Of a DNA stretch of 64,000 nt, positions 50,384 to 60,155 are shown in pieces. The notes under the pieces were generated by a model, which was not told where the DNA came from, made no database searches, and was given only the letters and a program-made list of their open reading frames with translations. Made by a program: the position numbers and the translations under genes. The stretch is from Sphingobacteriales bacterium 50-39 (lineage in GTDB: Bacteria > Bacteroidota > Bacteroidia > Chitinophagales > Chitinophagaceae), in assembly GCA_001898505.1 (NCBI GenBank), contig MKTZ01000009.1:124001-188000 (forward strand), in the 5' to 3' direction. Each line of letters begins with the position of its first letter. Positions within the stretch are counted from its first letter, which is position 1.

Positions 50384-52810
50384 ATGCTTTCAAACTACCT
50401 GCTCATCGCCTGGAGGAACCTGAAAAACAACAAGGCATTCTCCTTTATCAATATCTCGGGTCTGGCCATCGGGCTGGCTACCTGTCTGCTCATTTTGTTG
50501 TATGTGGTGGATGAATTGAGCTATGACCGATATAATGAAAAGGCGGACAGGGTCTACCGGGTGGATGGCAACCTGCACTTCGGCGGTAACTACTGGATCA
50601 TCGCCTCGGTGCCGGAACCGATGGGCGCTGCGTTGAAACGGGACTATCCGGATGTGGAGCAGGAGGTGCGATTCCGTCAGTATGGCGGGATGCTGGTAAA
50701 AAAGGGGCAGCAGAACCTGCAAGAGGACAAGGTGATCTATACGGATTCGACCTTATTCGATGTTTTCACTCTCCCCATGATCCAGGGTGACCCCAAACAT
50801 GCGCTGGTGGAACCGAAATCGGTGGTCATCACGGAAAGCATGGCGCAGAAATATTTCAACTCGACGGACGTGGTAGGTAAATACCTTGTCGTCAACGACA
50901 CTTCCAATCTAAAGGTGACGGGTGTCATCAAGGACATCCCCAAACAATCGCATTTCAACTTCGATTTTTTTATCTCGGCCAATAAATCCATCCAGAACTG
51001 GGAGCTGGACGACTGGCTGAGCAATAATTTCAATACTTACGTCGTGCTGAAGAAAGGCGTGGACCCGCGGAAGTTCGAAGCAAGGTTTCCTCAAATAGTA
51101 GCTAAATATGTCGGTCCGAAGGCGCAGGCTGTAATGCACGTCGATATGGACCAGTTCTACAAGAGCGGCAATTACGTAAAATATTCGCTGATGCCGTTGC
51201 TCGATATCCACCTGCGCTCCAGCAAGTCGGGGGAACTGGGCGCCAATGGCAGTATGCAATTCGTATATATTTTTTCTACCATCGCGGTGTTCATACTGCT
51301 GATAGCCTGTATCAATTTTATGAACCTGTCTACGGCGAGGAGCGCAGGCAGGGCCAAGGAAGTGGGTGTGCGGAAGGTACTGGGCTCTACCCGTAAGGGC
51401 CTTATCCGGCAATTCCTCATAGAGTCCATGTTGGTGTGTTTTATTTCGCTGCTGCTGGCGGTGGTGATCGCCATTTCGCTGCTACCTTTATTCAACCAGC
51501 TGGCATTTAAAGAGCTGACCCCGTCCCTTTTTGGCAAGCCCTCACTGATAGCGGCCCTGTTGGGATTGACGGTCGTTGTAGGGTTCCTGGCGGGCAGCTA
51601 CCCGGCCATCTTTCTCTCCAAATTCCGGCCGGCGCAGGTATTGAAGGGCAAGCTGGCGTCGGGCTTCCGGAGCGGGTGGCTGCGGAGCGGGCTGGTGGTA
51701 TTCCAATTCAGCATTTCGGTGGTATTGATGGTGGGGACGATCGTCATCTACCGCCAATTGAACTATATACACAATAAGAACATCGGATTCGACAGGGAGC
51801 AGGTCCTGGTCCTGCAAAATACAAATGCCTTGAAAGGGGAGACGGCGGCATTCCGGGAAGATATCTTAAAGATCAATGGCGTTCAAAGTGCGACGATGAC
51901 GGGTTTTCTGCCTACGGCCACCTGGCGAAGCGACTATCCTTTGTTCACGGATCCAAGCGGAGATGCTTCCAGGGCTGCGTCCATGCAGATATGGGATGTA
52001 GATGAGAACTATATACCGACACTGGGCATGCGGATGGTACAGGGCAGGAATTTCTCCCGCGACTTCCCTACGGACAGCACGGGCATCATCCTCAACGAAT
52101 CGGCGGCAAGACAGCTGGGCTGGAGGGATGCGGTAAACAAGGACCTTTATGCCCTGGATAATTTTCCCAAGCCGGACCTGACACGTCTGCATGTGCTGGG
52201 GGTAGTGAAGGATTTCAATTACAACTCCCTTCGTGATCAGATAACACCGCTGGCCATACGATGGAGAAGAGAGAACAGCCGGATCGCCGCCCGTATCTCC
52301 ACTCAGAATACTGCCAGCCTGATAGGACAGATAGAATCAAAATGGAAAGTGATGGCTCCGGGTCAACCGTTCCACTATTCCTTTATGAATGAGGATTTCA
52401 ACAACCTGTACCGGACGGAGCAGGAGACGGGCAAGCTTTGTATCACTTTTGCCGTGCTGGCCATCTTTATCGCCTGTCTGGGATTGCTGGGGCTGGCCAT
52501 GTTCACGGCTGAACAACGTACCCGTGAGATCGGTATTCGCAAGGTGCTGGGGGCAAGCGTGAGCGGTATCCTCTCGCTGCTGACGAGGGATTTTTTAAAG
52601 CTGGTGTTTATTGCTATCCTGGTGGCGTCTCCGCTGGCTTGGTATTTCATGAATAAATGGCTGGAAAATTTTGCATACAGGACAAGCATCAACTGGACGG
52701 TGTTCGCGCTGGCGACGGGGGCGGCTTTGCTGACGGCGCTGGGGACTATCAGTCTGCAGGCGATCAAGGCGGCGCTGGCCAATCCGGTGAAGAGCCTTCG
52801 GTCGGAGTAG
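50384..52810 (+). CDS. FtsX/MacB-type ABC transporter permease
   Basis: 808 residues from ATG 50384 (MLSNYLLIAWRNLKNNKAFS); an in-frame ATG at 50339 is less likely. Same layout as the other two permeases: N-terminal helix, MacB_PCD-like periplasmic domain (about 50-270), FtsX domain (about 285-410, INFMNLSTARSAGRAKEVGV), second periplasmic domain, and final FtsX domain (EQRTREIGIRKVLGASVSGI), ending NPVKSLRSE. Followed after 34 bp by a second permease on the same strand, so both are probably one operon. No ATPase gene is present. Confidence 0.9.
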   Translation: MLSNYLLIAWRNLKNNKAFSFINISGLAIGLATCLLILLYVVDELSYDRYNEKADRVYRVDGNLHFGGNYWIIASVPEPMGAALKRDYPDVEQEVRFRQYGGMLVKKGQQNLQEDKVIYTDSTLFDVFTLPMIQGDPKHALVEPKSVVITESMAQKYFNSTDVVGKYLVVNDTSNLKVTGVIKDIPKQSHFNFDFFISANKSIQNWELDDWLSNNFNTYVVLKKGVDPRKFEARFPQIVAKYVGPKAQAVMHVDMDQFYKSGNYVKYSLMPLLDIHLRSSKSGELGANGSMQFVYIFSTIAVFILLIACINFMNLSTARSAGRAKEVGVRKVLGSTRKGLIRQFLIESMLVCFISLLLAVVIAISLLPLFNQLAFKELTPSLFGKPSLIAALLGLTVVVGFLAGSYPAIFLSKFRPAQVLKGKLASGFRSGWLRSGLVVFQFSISVVLMVGTIVIYRQLNYIHNKNIGFDREQVLVLQNTNALKGETAAFREDILKINGVQSATMTGFLPTATWRSDYPLFTDPSGDASRAASMQIWDVDENYIPTLGMRMVQGRNFSRDFPTDSTGIILNESAARQLGWRDAVNKDLYALDNFPKPDLTRLHVLGVVKDFNYNSLRDQITPLAIRWRRENSRIAARISTQNTASLIGQIESKWKVMAPGQPFHYSFMNEDFNNLYRTEQETGKLCITFAVLAIFIACLGLLGLAMFTAEQRTREIGIRKVLGASVSGILSLLTRDFLKLVFIAILVASPLAWYFMNKWLENFAYRTSINWTVFALATGAALLTALGTISLQAIKAALANPVKSLRSE

Positions 52811-52844
52811 TTTCGGCGGGCAGAACAATAAAATATTTACACGC

Positions 52845-55217
52845 ATGCTAATGAACCATTTTAAGGTCGCCTGGCGAAACCTTATCCAGAACAAGACCTT
52901 TTGTATTGTCAATATCGGTGGCCTTGCTATAGGAATGGCGGTGACCCTGCTCATTGGGCTATGGATACATGAAGAGCTGTCCTTCAATACCTGTCATAAA
53001 AATTATGACCGCATTGCCCGGGTAATGCAGCATCAGCATTACAGCGATGGGATACACACGGATAAGGCTGTGCCTATGCCTTTAGGGGAGGCGTTGCACA
53101 CGGAGTACTCGTCGGAGTTTACCTGCGTTGTATTGTCTTCGTGGACAAACCCGCACCTGCTTGCATATGGAGAAAAAAGCCTGTCGCGTCCGGGCAATTT
53201 TATGGAACAGTCGACTCCCGACATGCTGACACTGAGCATGATCGATGGTTCTGCCGCGGGTCTGAAAGACCCCTCTTCCATACTTCTCTCCCGCTCGGTG
53301 GCCGGATCGTTATTGGGAAGCGGGGATGTCATTGGGAAGGTAATTAAACTGGACGCCATGCCTCTCAAGGTGGCGGGTGTTTATGAAGACCTGCCGGAAA
53401 ATTCAAGCTTTCACGATGTCGGCTTTATCGCGCCCTGGAGTGTTTATGCGGGCATGCCCGAGAATGAAAGTGCGAAGGGGGATTGGAACCATAATTCCTT
53501 TCAGCTGTTTGCCCGGGTGGCGGATGGCCGGAGGATGGACGATGTATCGGCTGCGATAAAAGATATCAAGTTAAGAGCATTGGGTAAAGGGGCAGCTCAA
53601 TTGAACCCCCGGATATTTTTGCAGCCGATGAGCAGGTGGCACCTGTATGCAGACTTTAAGGATGGCGTCAATACGGGAGGGGCGATCCAATACGTAAGGA
53701 TGTTTGTCGTCATTGGAGCTTTTGTATTGTTGCTGGCCTGTATCAATTTTATGAACCTCAGCACGGCGCGTAGCGAACGGCGGGCAAAGGAAGTAGGTAT
53801 TCGCAAGGCGATAGGTTCACTGCGAAGGCAATTGATCGGTCAGTTCTATGTAGAATCTTTTTTGGTGGCCATGATCGGGTTTTTACTGTCCTTGCTGGCT
53901 GCACAGCTGGCGCTGCCCTTGTTCAATGAGATCACCGGGAAGAAAATGACCATTCCGTGGGACAGCGCTCTATTCTGGCTGTTGGTAGTGGGTGGTATCC
54001 TGGTGACCTCCCTCATAGCCGGCAGCTATCCGGCCCTTTATCTGTCTTCTTTCAAACCCATAAAAGTATTGAAAGGTACATTCAGGGCAGGACCAGGGTC
54101 TGCCGTGCCGCGCAGGTGCCTGGTGGTGGTCCAGTTCACGGCATCGGCGATAATGATCATCGGAACGGTGGTGGTATATCGTCAGGTGCAGTTTGCCAGA
54201 AACCGTCCGGTGGGGTATAGTAAACAGGGGTTGATCCTAGTCAGGCCTTTTTCGTCGGACTACCATGATCACTTCAATTCGATGCGCAACGATGTGCTGG
54301 CAACAGGGGCGGTGACATCTATGGCGGAATCCGGGAATTCCATTACAAGGGAAGGCGGTAGTAGCGGTGGGCTTTTCTGGAAGGGCAAGGACCCCAATAT
54401 GAGAGACGAGTTCACAACGGTGGGTGTTTCTGCTGACTATGGAAGGACCGTGGGCTGGCAATTTGTCGAGGGAAGGGATTTTGTACATCAGTCACTGGCG
54501 GACAGCAATGCCCTGATCATTAATGAAGCTGCCGTGAAATATATGGGGTTTCGGCATCCGCTGGGCGAGCAGGTGGTCTGGGACAAGACCTATACCATTG
54601 TAGGGGTCGTCCGGGACATAGTCATGGCTTCGCCTTATGAACCTGTGAAGCCGGCGGTGTACAATCTTTCACGGTGGGGCGGGTATTTAAATTTCAGGAT
54701 CAATCCCGACGTCAGCGTGGGCGAAGCGATAGACAAAATTGAGGCTGTATGTAAAAAATATTCTCCGGGGGCGCCCTTCGACTACAAATTTGCGGATGAA
54801 GAATATGCCAGAAAGTTCAGTGATGAGCAGCGCATCGGTGATCTTGCCACCGTGGCGGCCGTCCTTGCCATATTGATCTCCTGTATTGGGCTCTTTGGGC
54901 TGGCATCCTTTATAGCCGAACAACGCACCCGGGAGATCGGCATTCGCAAGGTACTGGGCGCGTCCGTGTTTAGTTTGTGGAAACTGCAGTCAAAAGAGTT
55001 CCTAATACTGGTTATGATCTCCCTATTGATCGCCATGCCAGCGGCCTGGTATTTTATGCATTCATGGCTGGAGAATTACCATTATCGTGTGAAACTGACG
55101 TGGTGGGTTTTTGCCGGAACCGGTGTGGCTGCCATAGGCATCGCCCTTATGACCGTAAGCTTTCAAAGTATTAAAGCAGCGCTTTTGGATCCCGCGACCA
55201 GTTTACGGTCGGAGTGA
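52845..55217 (+). CDS. FtsX/MacB-type ABC transporter permease
   Basis: 790 residues; ATG 52845, with a second ATG at 52851. Close paralog of 14956-17334: both share the segment CKKYSP...DEEYARKFSDE near residue 650 and the FtsX motifs (INFMNLSTARSERRAKEVGI, EQRTREIGIRKVLGASVFSL). Ends DPATSLRSE. The close similarity to a gene 36 kb away suggests duplication. Probably co-transcribed with the upstream permease. Confidence 0.9.
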   Translation: MLMNHFKVAWRNLIQNKTFCIVNIGGLAIGMAVTLLIGLWIHEELSFNTCHKNYDRIARVMQHQHYSDGIHTDKAVPMPLGEALHTEYSSEFTCVVLSSWTNPHLLAYGEKSLSRPGNFMEQSTPDMLTLSMIDGSAAGLKDPSSILLSRSVAGSLLGSGDVIGKVIKLDAMPLKVAGVYEDLPENSSFHDVGFIAPWSVYAGMPENESAKGDWNHNSFQLFARVADGRRMDDVSAAIKDIKLRALGKGAAQLNPRIFLQPMSRWHLYADFKDGVNTGGAIQYVRMFVVIGAFVLLLACINFMNLSTARSERRAKEVGIRKAIGSLRRQLIGQFYVESFLVAMIGFLLSLLAAQLALPLFNEITGKKMTIPWDSALFWLLVVGGILVTSLIAGSYPALYLSSFKPIKVLKGTFRAGPGSAVPRRCLVVVQFTASAIMIIGTVVVYRQVQFARNRPVGYSKQGLILVRPFSSDYHDHFNSMRNDVLATGAVTSMAESGNSITREGGSSGGLFWKGKDPNMRDEFTTVGVSADYGRTVGWQFVEGRDFVHQSLADSNALIINEAAVKYMGFRHPLGEQVVWDKTYTIVGVVRDIVMASPYEPVKPAVYNLSRWGGYLNFRINPDVSVGEAIDKIEAVCKKYSPGAPFDYKFADEEYARKFSDEQRIGDLATVAAVLAILISCIGLFGLASFIAEQRTREIGIRKVLGASVFSLWKLQSKEFLILVMISLLIAMPAAWYFMHSWLENYHYRVKLTWWVFAGTGVAAIGIALMTVSFQSIKAALLDPATSLRSE

Positions 55218-55264
55218 GGGACCTTTCGGGTCCGGCGGAATGCCGGGCCAGGCCGGCCGGGTGA

Positions 55265-55957
55265 CTACAACCTGGCCAGACCATCTCTATAACCTTTTCC
55301 AATCGGAATGGACACCCCATTGATCTCGATCATCTCGGCGGTATAGGACTCGATCCTGCGTATGCTGACGATAAATGATCTGTGTACCCGTATAAAGAGA
55401 TGAGTGGGTAGTATGGACTCGATCTCATGTGTGCTCATCTTTGAAAGATATTCGCCTTGTGTGGTAGTGATTTTGATATACTCCCGCTGGCTCTCGATAT
55501 AAACGATGTCTGAAAAGAGGATCTTTACCTTCTTCTTTTGAACGTTGATAAAGACAAAGTCTTTGCGACCGGTGTCATCTGCGGGCTCCTGTTTTTCGCT
55601 ATGTGCCGTCCTGACCTTGTTAACGGCCACGAGGAACCGCTCGAACTCGATGGGCTTCAGCAAATAATCCGTCACATTCAGCGTAAAACCTTCCACGGCG
55701 TACTGATGATAAGCTGTGGTGATGATAACCGCAGGCGGATTGGATAAGGTCTTTAAAAAGGCCATGCCTTTTAGCCTGGGTAGATGAATGTCCAAAAAAA
55801 TAAGATCGGTGGTGGTGTTCCGGAGATAGTCGGTTGCCAGGATGGCGTCCTTAAAAGATGCTTGCAGCTCTAAAAAAGGCACCTGTGCTATATAATCCGT
55901 GAGGACCTTTACTGCCAGCGGCTCATCCTCTATAACGATACATTTTATTTTAGACAT
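55265..55957 (-). CDS. LytTR-family response regulator
   Basis: 230 residues. Receiver domain (about 1-118) with Asp56 in LIFLDIHLPRLKG and acidic pocket IEDEP; then a LytTR DNA-binding domain (about 135-230, KILFSDIVYIESQREYIKIT, HEIESILPTHLFIRVHRSFI). Overlaps the partner kinase gene by 8 bp, so it is translated in tandem with it. Binds direct-repeat sites; targets are unknown, but the neighbouring permease operon (52845-55217) converges on it. Confidence 0.93.
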   Translation of the reverse strand: MSKIKCIVIEDEPLAVKVLTDYIAQVPFLELQASFKDAILATDYLRNTTTDLIFLDIHLPRLKGMAFLKTLSNPPAVIITTAYHQYAVEGFTLNVTDYLLKPIEFERFLVAVNKVRTAHSEKQEPADDTGRKDFVFINVQKKKVKILFSDIVYIESQREYIKITTTQGEYLSKMSTHEIESILPTHLFIRVHRSFIVSIRRIESYTAEMIEINGVSIPIGKGYRDGLARL

Positions 55958-56981
55958 GGCTTGCCAGGTTGATCTTTAAAGTAGCCGAGAATTCGGTGTC
56001 GCGCTGTTCTAATAATACTTCATAGTCGGTGTAAAGCAATTCAAGCTGTCGTTTGAGATTGGAAAGACCGATATTCTCTTGTACTTTCCCACCGCTGGAG
56101 AGCCCTTCCGCAGAATTCTTTACAAAAAAAGCCAATTGACGCCTCTCGACGGAAAGATGAATATCGACAAATGGCTGATGTCTTGTTTCGGAGACCCCAT
56201 GCTTGAAAGCATTTTCGACCAGCGGCATCAGCAGCAATGGCGGTAAAGCCTGTTTCATATCTTCGATGTTGTAATTGAAATTGATCCGTAGAGAGTCATC
56301 GTAGCGCAGCTTTTCAAGGGAGATATAGTCTTCGATGATCTTTAGCTCCTGCTCGATAGCGATGTACGAGCCACCGGCCTCATACAGCATGTACCGTAAT
56401 ATTTTTGACAGCCGTAATATCGATTCGGGTGCACGGTCGGACTTGTCCCTTGCCAGCGAGTAGATATTGTTCAACGTATTGAACAGGAAATGCGGATTGG
56501 TTTGAGACTTGAGATAGTTCAATTCGGCCGCCTGCTTTTCGATCCTTAATTGCTGGGCTGCCTGTCTCAGCTTGATATGATTATAGATATGCCGGATGAT
56601 GGAAAAGAATAAAAGGGCCCCTATGCTATATTCCATCTGCGGCTCAACTTCGTGCGAACCCGCGGGAAAGGGTGTATAGATGGTGGCAGCGACCCCGAGC
56701 TCCCTCCAAAGAAATAATCCCTCCGAGTATAAAAAGAGATGGGCGATGACAAGCAGTGCCGATGATATGAATTTCTTCCACCGGAGCCTTGGAATTGTGT
56801 ATTCAAACAATATATAATTAAGAATGGTGGCATAGGGAATTCTCCATGCATCGTCCAGGAATCTTTTCCCGAACTCACCACCAGGGTGTCCAGCCAAATT
56901 TGCCAGGAGACCCAGTAACAGATAGCCAAGGCCAATCCAGGCGTATAGTTTAAACCGCCGCATATCCAGGAGGGACTTCAT
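55950..56981 (-). CDS. LytS/YehU-type membrane histidine kinase
   Basis: 343 residues. Four membrane helices in the first 140 residues (YAWIGLGYLLLGLLANLAG, FISSALLVIAHLFLYSEGLF, and MEYSIGALLFFSIIRHIYNH region), followed by the His_kinase signature SQTNPHFLFNTLNNIYSLAR with the phosphoacceptor His and an HATPase-like domain (LLLMPLVENAFKHGVSE, IGLSNLKRQLELLY). No separate sensor domain; the signal may be sensed in the membrane. Works with the LytTR regulator at 55265. Confidence 0.93.
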   Translation of the reverse strand: MKSLLDMRRFKLYAWIGLGYLLLGLLANLAGHPGGEFGKRFLDDAWRIPYATILNYILFEYTIPRLRWKKFISSALLVIAHLFLYSEGLFLWRELGVAATIYTPFPAGSHEVEPQMEYSIGALLFFSIIRHIYNHIKLRQAAQQLRIEKQAAELNYLKSQTNPHFLFNTLNNIYSLARDKSDRAPESILRLSKILRYMLYEAGGSYIAIEQELKIIEDYISLEKLRYDDSLRINFNYNIEDMKQALPPLLLMPLVENAFKHGVSETRHQPFVDIHLSVERRQLAFFVKNSAEGLSSGGKVQENIGLSNLKRQLELLYTDYEVLLEQRDTEFSATLKINLASHV

Positions 56982-57128
56982 TCACTAAATATCGGTAAAT
57001 CTTTTCGTCCTTTCCAACGGGCCCCGATCGTTGACCCCAAAGGTGGTTTGGTATACCTTCCTCCCCTTTCTGTTGTCATAACTTGCAGCATCTGAATTAA
57101 TTAGGTACTATTATGAAAACACACGACC

Positions 57129-57785
57129 ATGAGTAAGACAATACAGTTCGGGGAGGATATAGCCGGGTATGACATCCGGGTCTTGAACGAGCGGGAGATC
57201 AGGGCGGCAGCCGGGATACTGTTCCTGGCGACATTTCTCTCGCTGATGTTTATTCTGTTCAAGGGTAATTTCCTGCCGATAAAATATGTGATAACGCTGT
57301 TCTTTACCGACTTTGTCATCCGGGTCTTTATAAATCCCCGGTACTCGCCGACGTTGATCATTGGCCGGCTCATCGTAGGCAGACAAACACCCGAATATGT
57401 AGGCGCCCGTCAAAAAAGATTTGCGTGGATCATTGGCCTGGTCCTGTCAGCGACTATGTTCGTGTTGATGGTGGTGGTAAATTCCTATAGTCCGATAACG
57501 GGTATTATTTGTTTGGTCTGTTTGGTATTCCTCTTTTTCGAGTCCGCCTTTGGAATTTGTTTGGGATGCAAGTTCTATCCCCTCTTTTTTAAAGAGAAGG
57601 TGCAATACTGCCCCGGGGAGGTTTGCGATGTACGATCAAGGCAGGACATTCAAAAAACCTCGGCGTCCCAGCTGGTTGTCGTTCTTGCATTTGTTGCGCT
57701 CACGATCCTGCTCGGGGTCTTCGTGGATAAATATTATAGCAAACAACCTCATGATCTGTTTGCGATATCTGAAAAATCGAAGTAA
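57129..57785 (+). CDS. DUF4395 membrane protein
   Basis: 218 residues, four or more membrane helices (about 27-45, 50-65, 98-118, 124-142, 186-200). The segment VLNEREIRAAAGILFLATFL, FFTDFVIRVFINPRYSP and FESAFGICLGCKFYPLF match DUF4395, whose members often accompany redox proteins. The CLGC motif (Cys pair, about 144-147) is typical of the family. Function unknown. Three bp before the PLP enzyme gene (stop at 57785, start at 57789), suggesting one operon with it. Confidence 0.9.
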   Translation: MSKTIQFGEDIAGYDIRVLNEREIRAAAGILFLATFLSLMFILFKGNFLPIKYVITLFFTDFVIRVFINPRYSPTLIIGRLIVGRQTPEYVGARQKRFAWIIGLVLSATMFVLMVVVNSYSPITGIICLVCLVFLFFESAFGICLGCKFYPLFFKEKVQYCPGEVCDVRSRQDIQKTSASQLVVVLAFVALTILLGVFVDKYYSKQPHDLFAISEKSK

Positions 57786-57788
57786 GCC

Positions 57789-59204
57789 ATGAATACAAGT
57801 ATGTACAGGGTAAGTTCGCTGGAGGATTATTTTTCTTCTTTCCGCCGAAAGATCATCGGTCATGATCAGCCCTTTACTACTCCTTTTGGCCCTCAAAGAA
57901 TATTATACGCCGACTGGACGGCGAGTGGGAGAGGGTATGAGCCGATGGAGTCGAAGATGCGGGATGAAATACTGCCTTTTTTTGGGAACACCCATACGGC
58001 GTCAACCATTACGGGGGAGAAGATGTCCACGGCATATGAGGAAGCAAAAGCGTTGGTCAGGGAACACGTCCATGCGAATGGGGACGATATCCTGATCTTT
58101 TGTGGGAATGGCATGACGGCCGCCGTCAATAAGCTACAAAGAATTATGGGCCTCCGGCTGCCCGAACGGTTTATGGACTATGTAAAATGCCTGCAGCTGG
58201 ATGAGGCGGAGAGACCGCTGGTCCTGGTGACCCATATGGAGCATCACAGCAATCATATCAGCTGGTTAGAGACGATTGCTACGGTGGAGGTCATCCGGCC
58301 GGCGGAGGACGGGAATGTCGACCTGGAACATCTCGGGCAGCTGCTGGAGCGGTACCGGCATCGGAAGAATAAGATTGCGGCAGTGACGGCTTGCTCAAAC
58401 GTCACGGGGATCGAAACGCCTGTACATGCCATTGCAACGATCATGCATGCGTATGGGGGTCTCTGTTTTGTGGACTATGCATGTTCTGCGCCTTATGTTC
58501 ATATAAATATGCATCCCGGATGTTGTTCAGGGGATCTGGATGCCATCTATTTTTCTTTTCATAAGTTTTTGGGGGGGCCGGGCACACCGGGTGTCCTGAT
58601 CTTTAATAAAAAGCTGTATAAGAATCGCATACCTGATCAGCCGGGTGGCGGCACCCTGCTCTATAGCAACCCGTGGAAAGTACATGAATATATCGACGAT
58701 ATCGAACAACGGGAGGACGGGGGTACTCCGCCTATCCTTCAGGGGATCAAGGCGGGGATGTGTATTGTGCTAAAGGAAGAAATGGGAGTGGAGAAGATGT
58801 TGCAACGGGAAGAGGAGATGCTTGGGCTGATCTTTGAACGGATGGAGAAGATCGCGGGTATCGAGATCCTTGGGGCGAGCAGGCGACGGCTTGGCGTTAT
58901 CTCTTTTACGGTGAAGCATACACATTATGACCTGATCGTAAAGATGCTCAACGACCGGTACGGTATTCAGACAAGGGGTGGCTGCAGCTGCGCGGGTACC
59001 TATGGACATGTATTGTTAGGAATAGATGAGCGTCGGAGCCTCGAAATATTGCAATCGCTGAGAGCCGGGGAGATGGGACGCAAGCCGGGATGGGTGAGAC
59101 TGTCCATACATCCCACGATGACGGATGCGGAGATAGACTATATTTTAGATGCTGTGGAGGCCACGGTGGACGGGACTGTCTCCTGTACAGGCGCCGCGAG
59201 ATAA
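57789..59204 (+). CDS. Aminotransferase class V-fold enzyme (SufS/cysteine-desulfurase-like)
   Basis: 471 residues. PLP lysine Lys259 in IYFSFHKFLGGPGTPGVL; DYACSAPYVHINM and THMEHHSNHISW (His) as PLP pocket elements; NTHTASTITGEKMSTAYEEA near residue 60. Ends with RGGCSCAGTYGHVLLG (about 398-413), whose Cys could be the sulfur-accepting residue. Typical of the large, often membrane-associated PLP enzymes next to DUF4395 genes. Last 67 bp overlap the convergent methyltransferase gene. Confidence 0.88.
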   Translation: MNTSMYRVSSLEDYFSSFRRKIIGHDQPFTTPFGPQRILYADWTASGRGYEPMESKMRDEILPFFGNTHTASTITGEKMSTAYEEAKALVREHVHANGDDILIFCGNGMTAAVNKLQRIMGLRLPERFMDYVKCLQLDEAERPLVLVTHMEHHSNHISWLETIATVEVIRPAEDGNVDLEHLGQLLERYRHRKNKIAAVTACSNVTGIETPVHAIATIMHAYGGLCFVDYACSAPYVHINMHPGCCSGDLDAIYFSFHKFLGGPGTPGVLIFNKKLYKNRIPDQPGGGTLLYSNPWKVHEYIDDIEQREDGGTPPILQGIKAGMCIVLKEEMGVEKMLQREEEMLGLIFERMEKIAGIEILGASRRRLGVISFTVKHTHYDLIVKMLNDRYGIQTRGGCSCAGTYGHVLLGIDERRSLEILQSLRAGEMGRKPGWVRLSIHPTMTDAEIDYILDAVEATVDGTVSCTGAAR

Positions 59205-59968
59205 TAAGCGGTGGTAGTCACGAAATTCCGGAACCAGGGTATACGGCTTATCAGGGACGATTGTACGCGGGGTTTCCAGCCGAACTTGTACTCATAGATG
59301 GGATTGATAAGGAAGAGCCGTCTGTGCAGGACGCGATAGTCGGTGCGCTTTAGGATGCGTTCAAACTTCTCCAGGGACAGACGGGTATCTCTTATTTCTA
59401 TGAGCTCTTCGACGGGCTGTTTGTATTTCCTCAATATGAATTTATACAGTCCTTCAGGGAGAAGGTGATAATAAGGCATCTTGGAGAGGACCTTATTGGT
59501 ACATATCTGCTGGTGACCGCCGAATGGCATCTGCCAGGGAGGGAAGCCAAAGAATATTGCGCCATGGGGGAGAAGGAAGGAATGCAGCTTGCGGAGCAGT
59601 TTGGCCTGGTCATGGATGTGCTCGATGACATCTTTGAGGACGATGAGATCGAACTTGCCGCCGAGGTCTTTTTCGATGTCTACATTATAAATATCACTGA
59701 CGATATAGGTGAGCCTGCCATCTGCCAGCTCGGGGCCCAGCCATTTGCGGCCGTTGACGACGCGCTCCTCCACCAGCTCTACTCCGACGCCGATGCAGCC
59801 TTCGTCGATAAAGGCTTTTAGCACACCTGCCTCACCGGCGCCGATCTCCAATACCCGTGCTCCTTTTTGAAGGGGGAGGGTTTCCCGGACAAAGGGGATG
59901 ACGTATTTGGCGGTATTGGATACCTGGATGTCGAAATATTGTTTCCTGTCCTTGTGGAATTCAAACAT
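59138..59968 (-). CDS. SAM-dependent class I methyltransferase
   Basis: 276 residues. Motif I VLEIGAGEAGVLKAFIDEGC (about 40), acidic loop VGVELVEER, and motif post-I KFDLIVLKDVIEHIHDQAKL (about 103-122). The C-terminal part (DTRLSLEKFERILKRTDYRV) fits Methyltransf_11/23-type enzymes. Substrate unknown. The last 22 codons (from about YLAAPVQETVP) lie antisense to the end of the PLP enzyme gene, so part of the C-terminus may not be conserved. Confidence 0.88.
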   Translation of the reverse strand: MFEFHKDRKQYFDIQVSNTAKYVIPFVRETLPLQKGARVLEIGAGEAGVLKAFIDEGCIGVGVELVEERVVNGRKWLGPELADGRLTYIVSDIYNVDIEKDLGGKFDLIVLKDVIEHIHDQAKLLRKLHSFLLPHGAIFFGFPPWQMPFGGHQQICTNKVLSKMPYYHLLPEGLYKFILRKYKQPVEELIEIRDTRLSLEKFERILKRTDYRVLHRRLFLINPIYEYKFGWKPRVQSSLISRIPWFRNFVTTTAYYLAAPVQETVPSTVASTASKI

Positions 59969-60155
59969 ATATTTATATGGCGCCTTGCGGCGAGGGCTGT
60001 AAAGTGGGGCAAGGTACGGATTTTTTGGGGTTTATGCGTAGTGGCCGGGTATCCAGTGGGTAACGGGCGTGGGCCCACCGGGTAGGGCGAAATATCGCGA
60101 AATCTTTGTATGTATGGGAGTATTTCCGTAAATTCAAGGACTCCTAAAATTGTTT

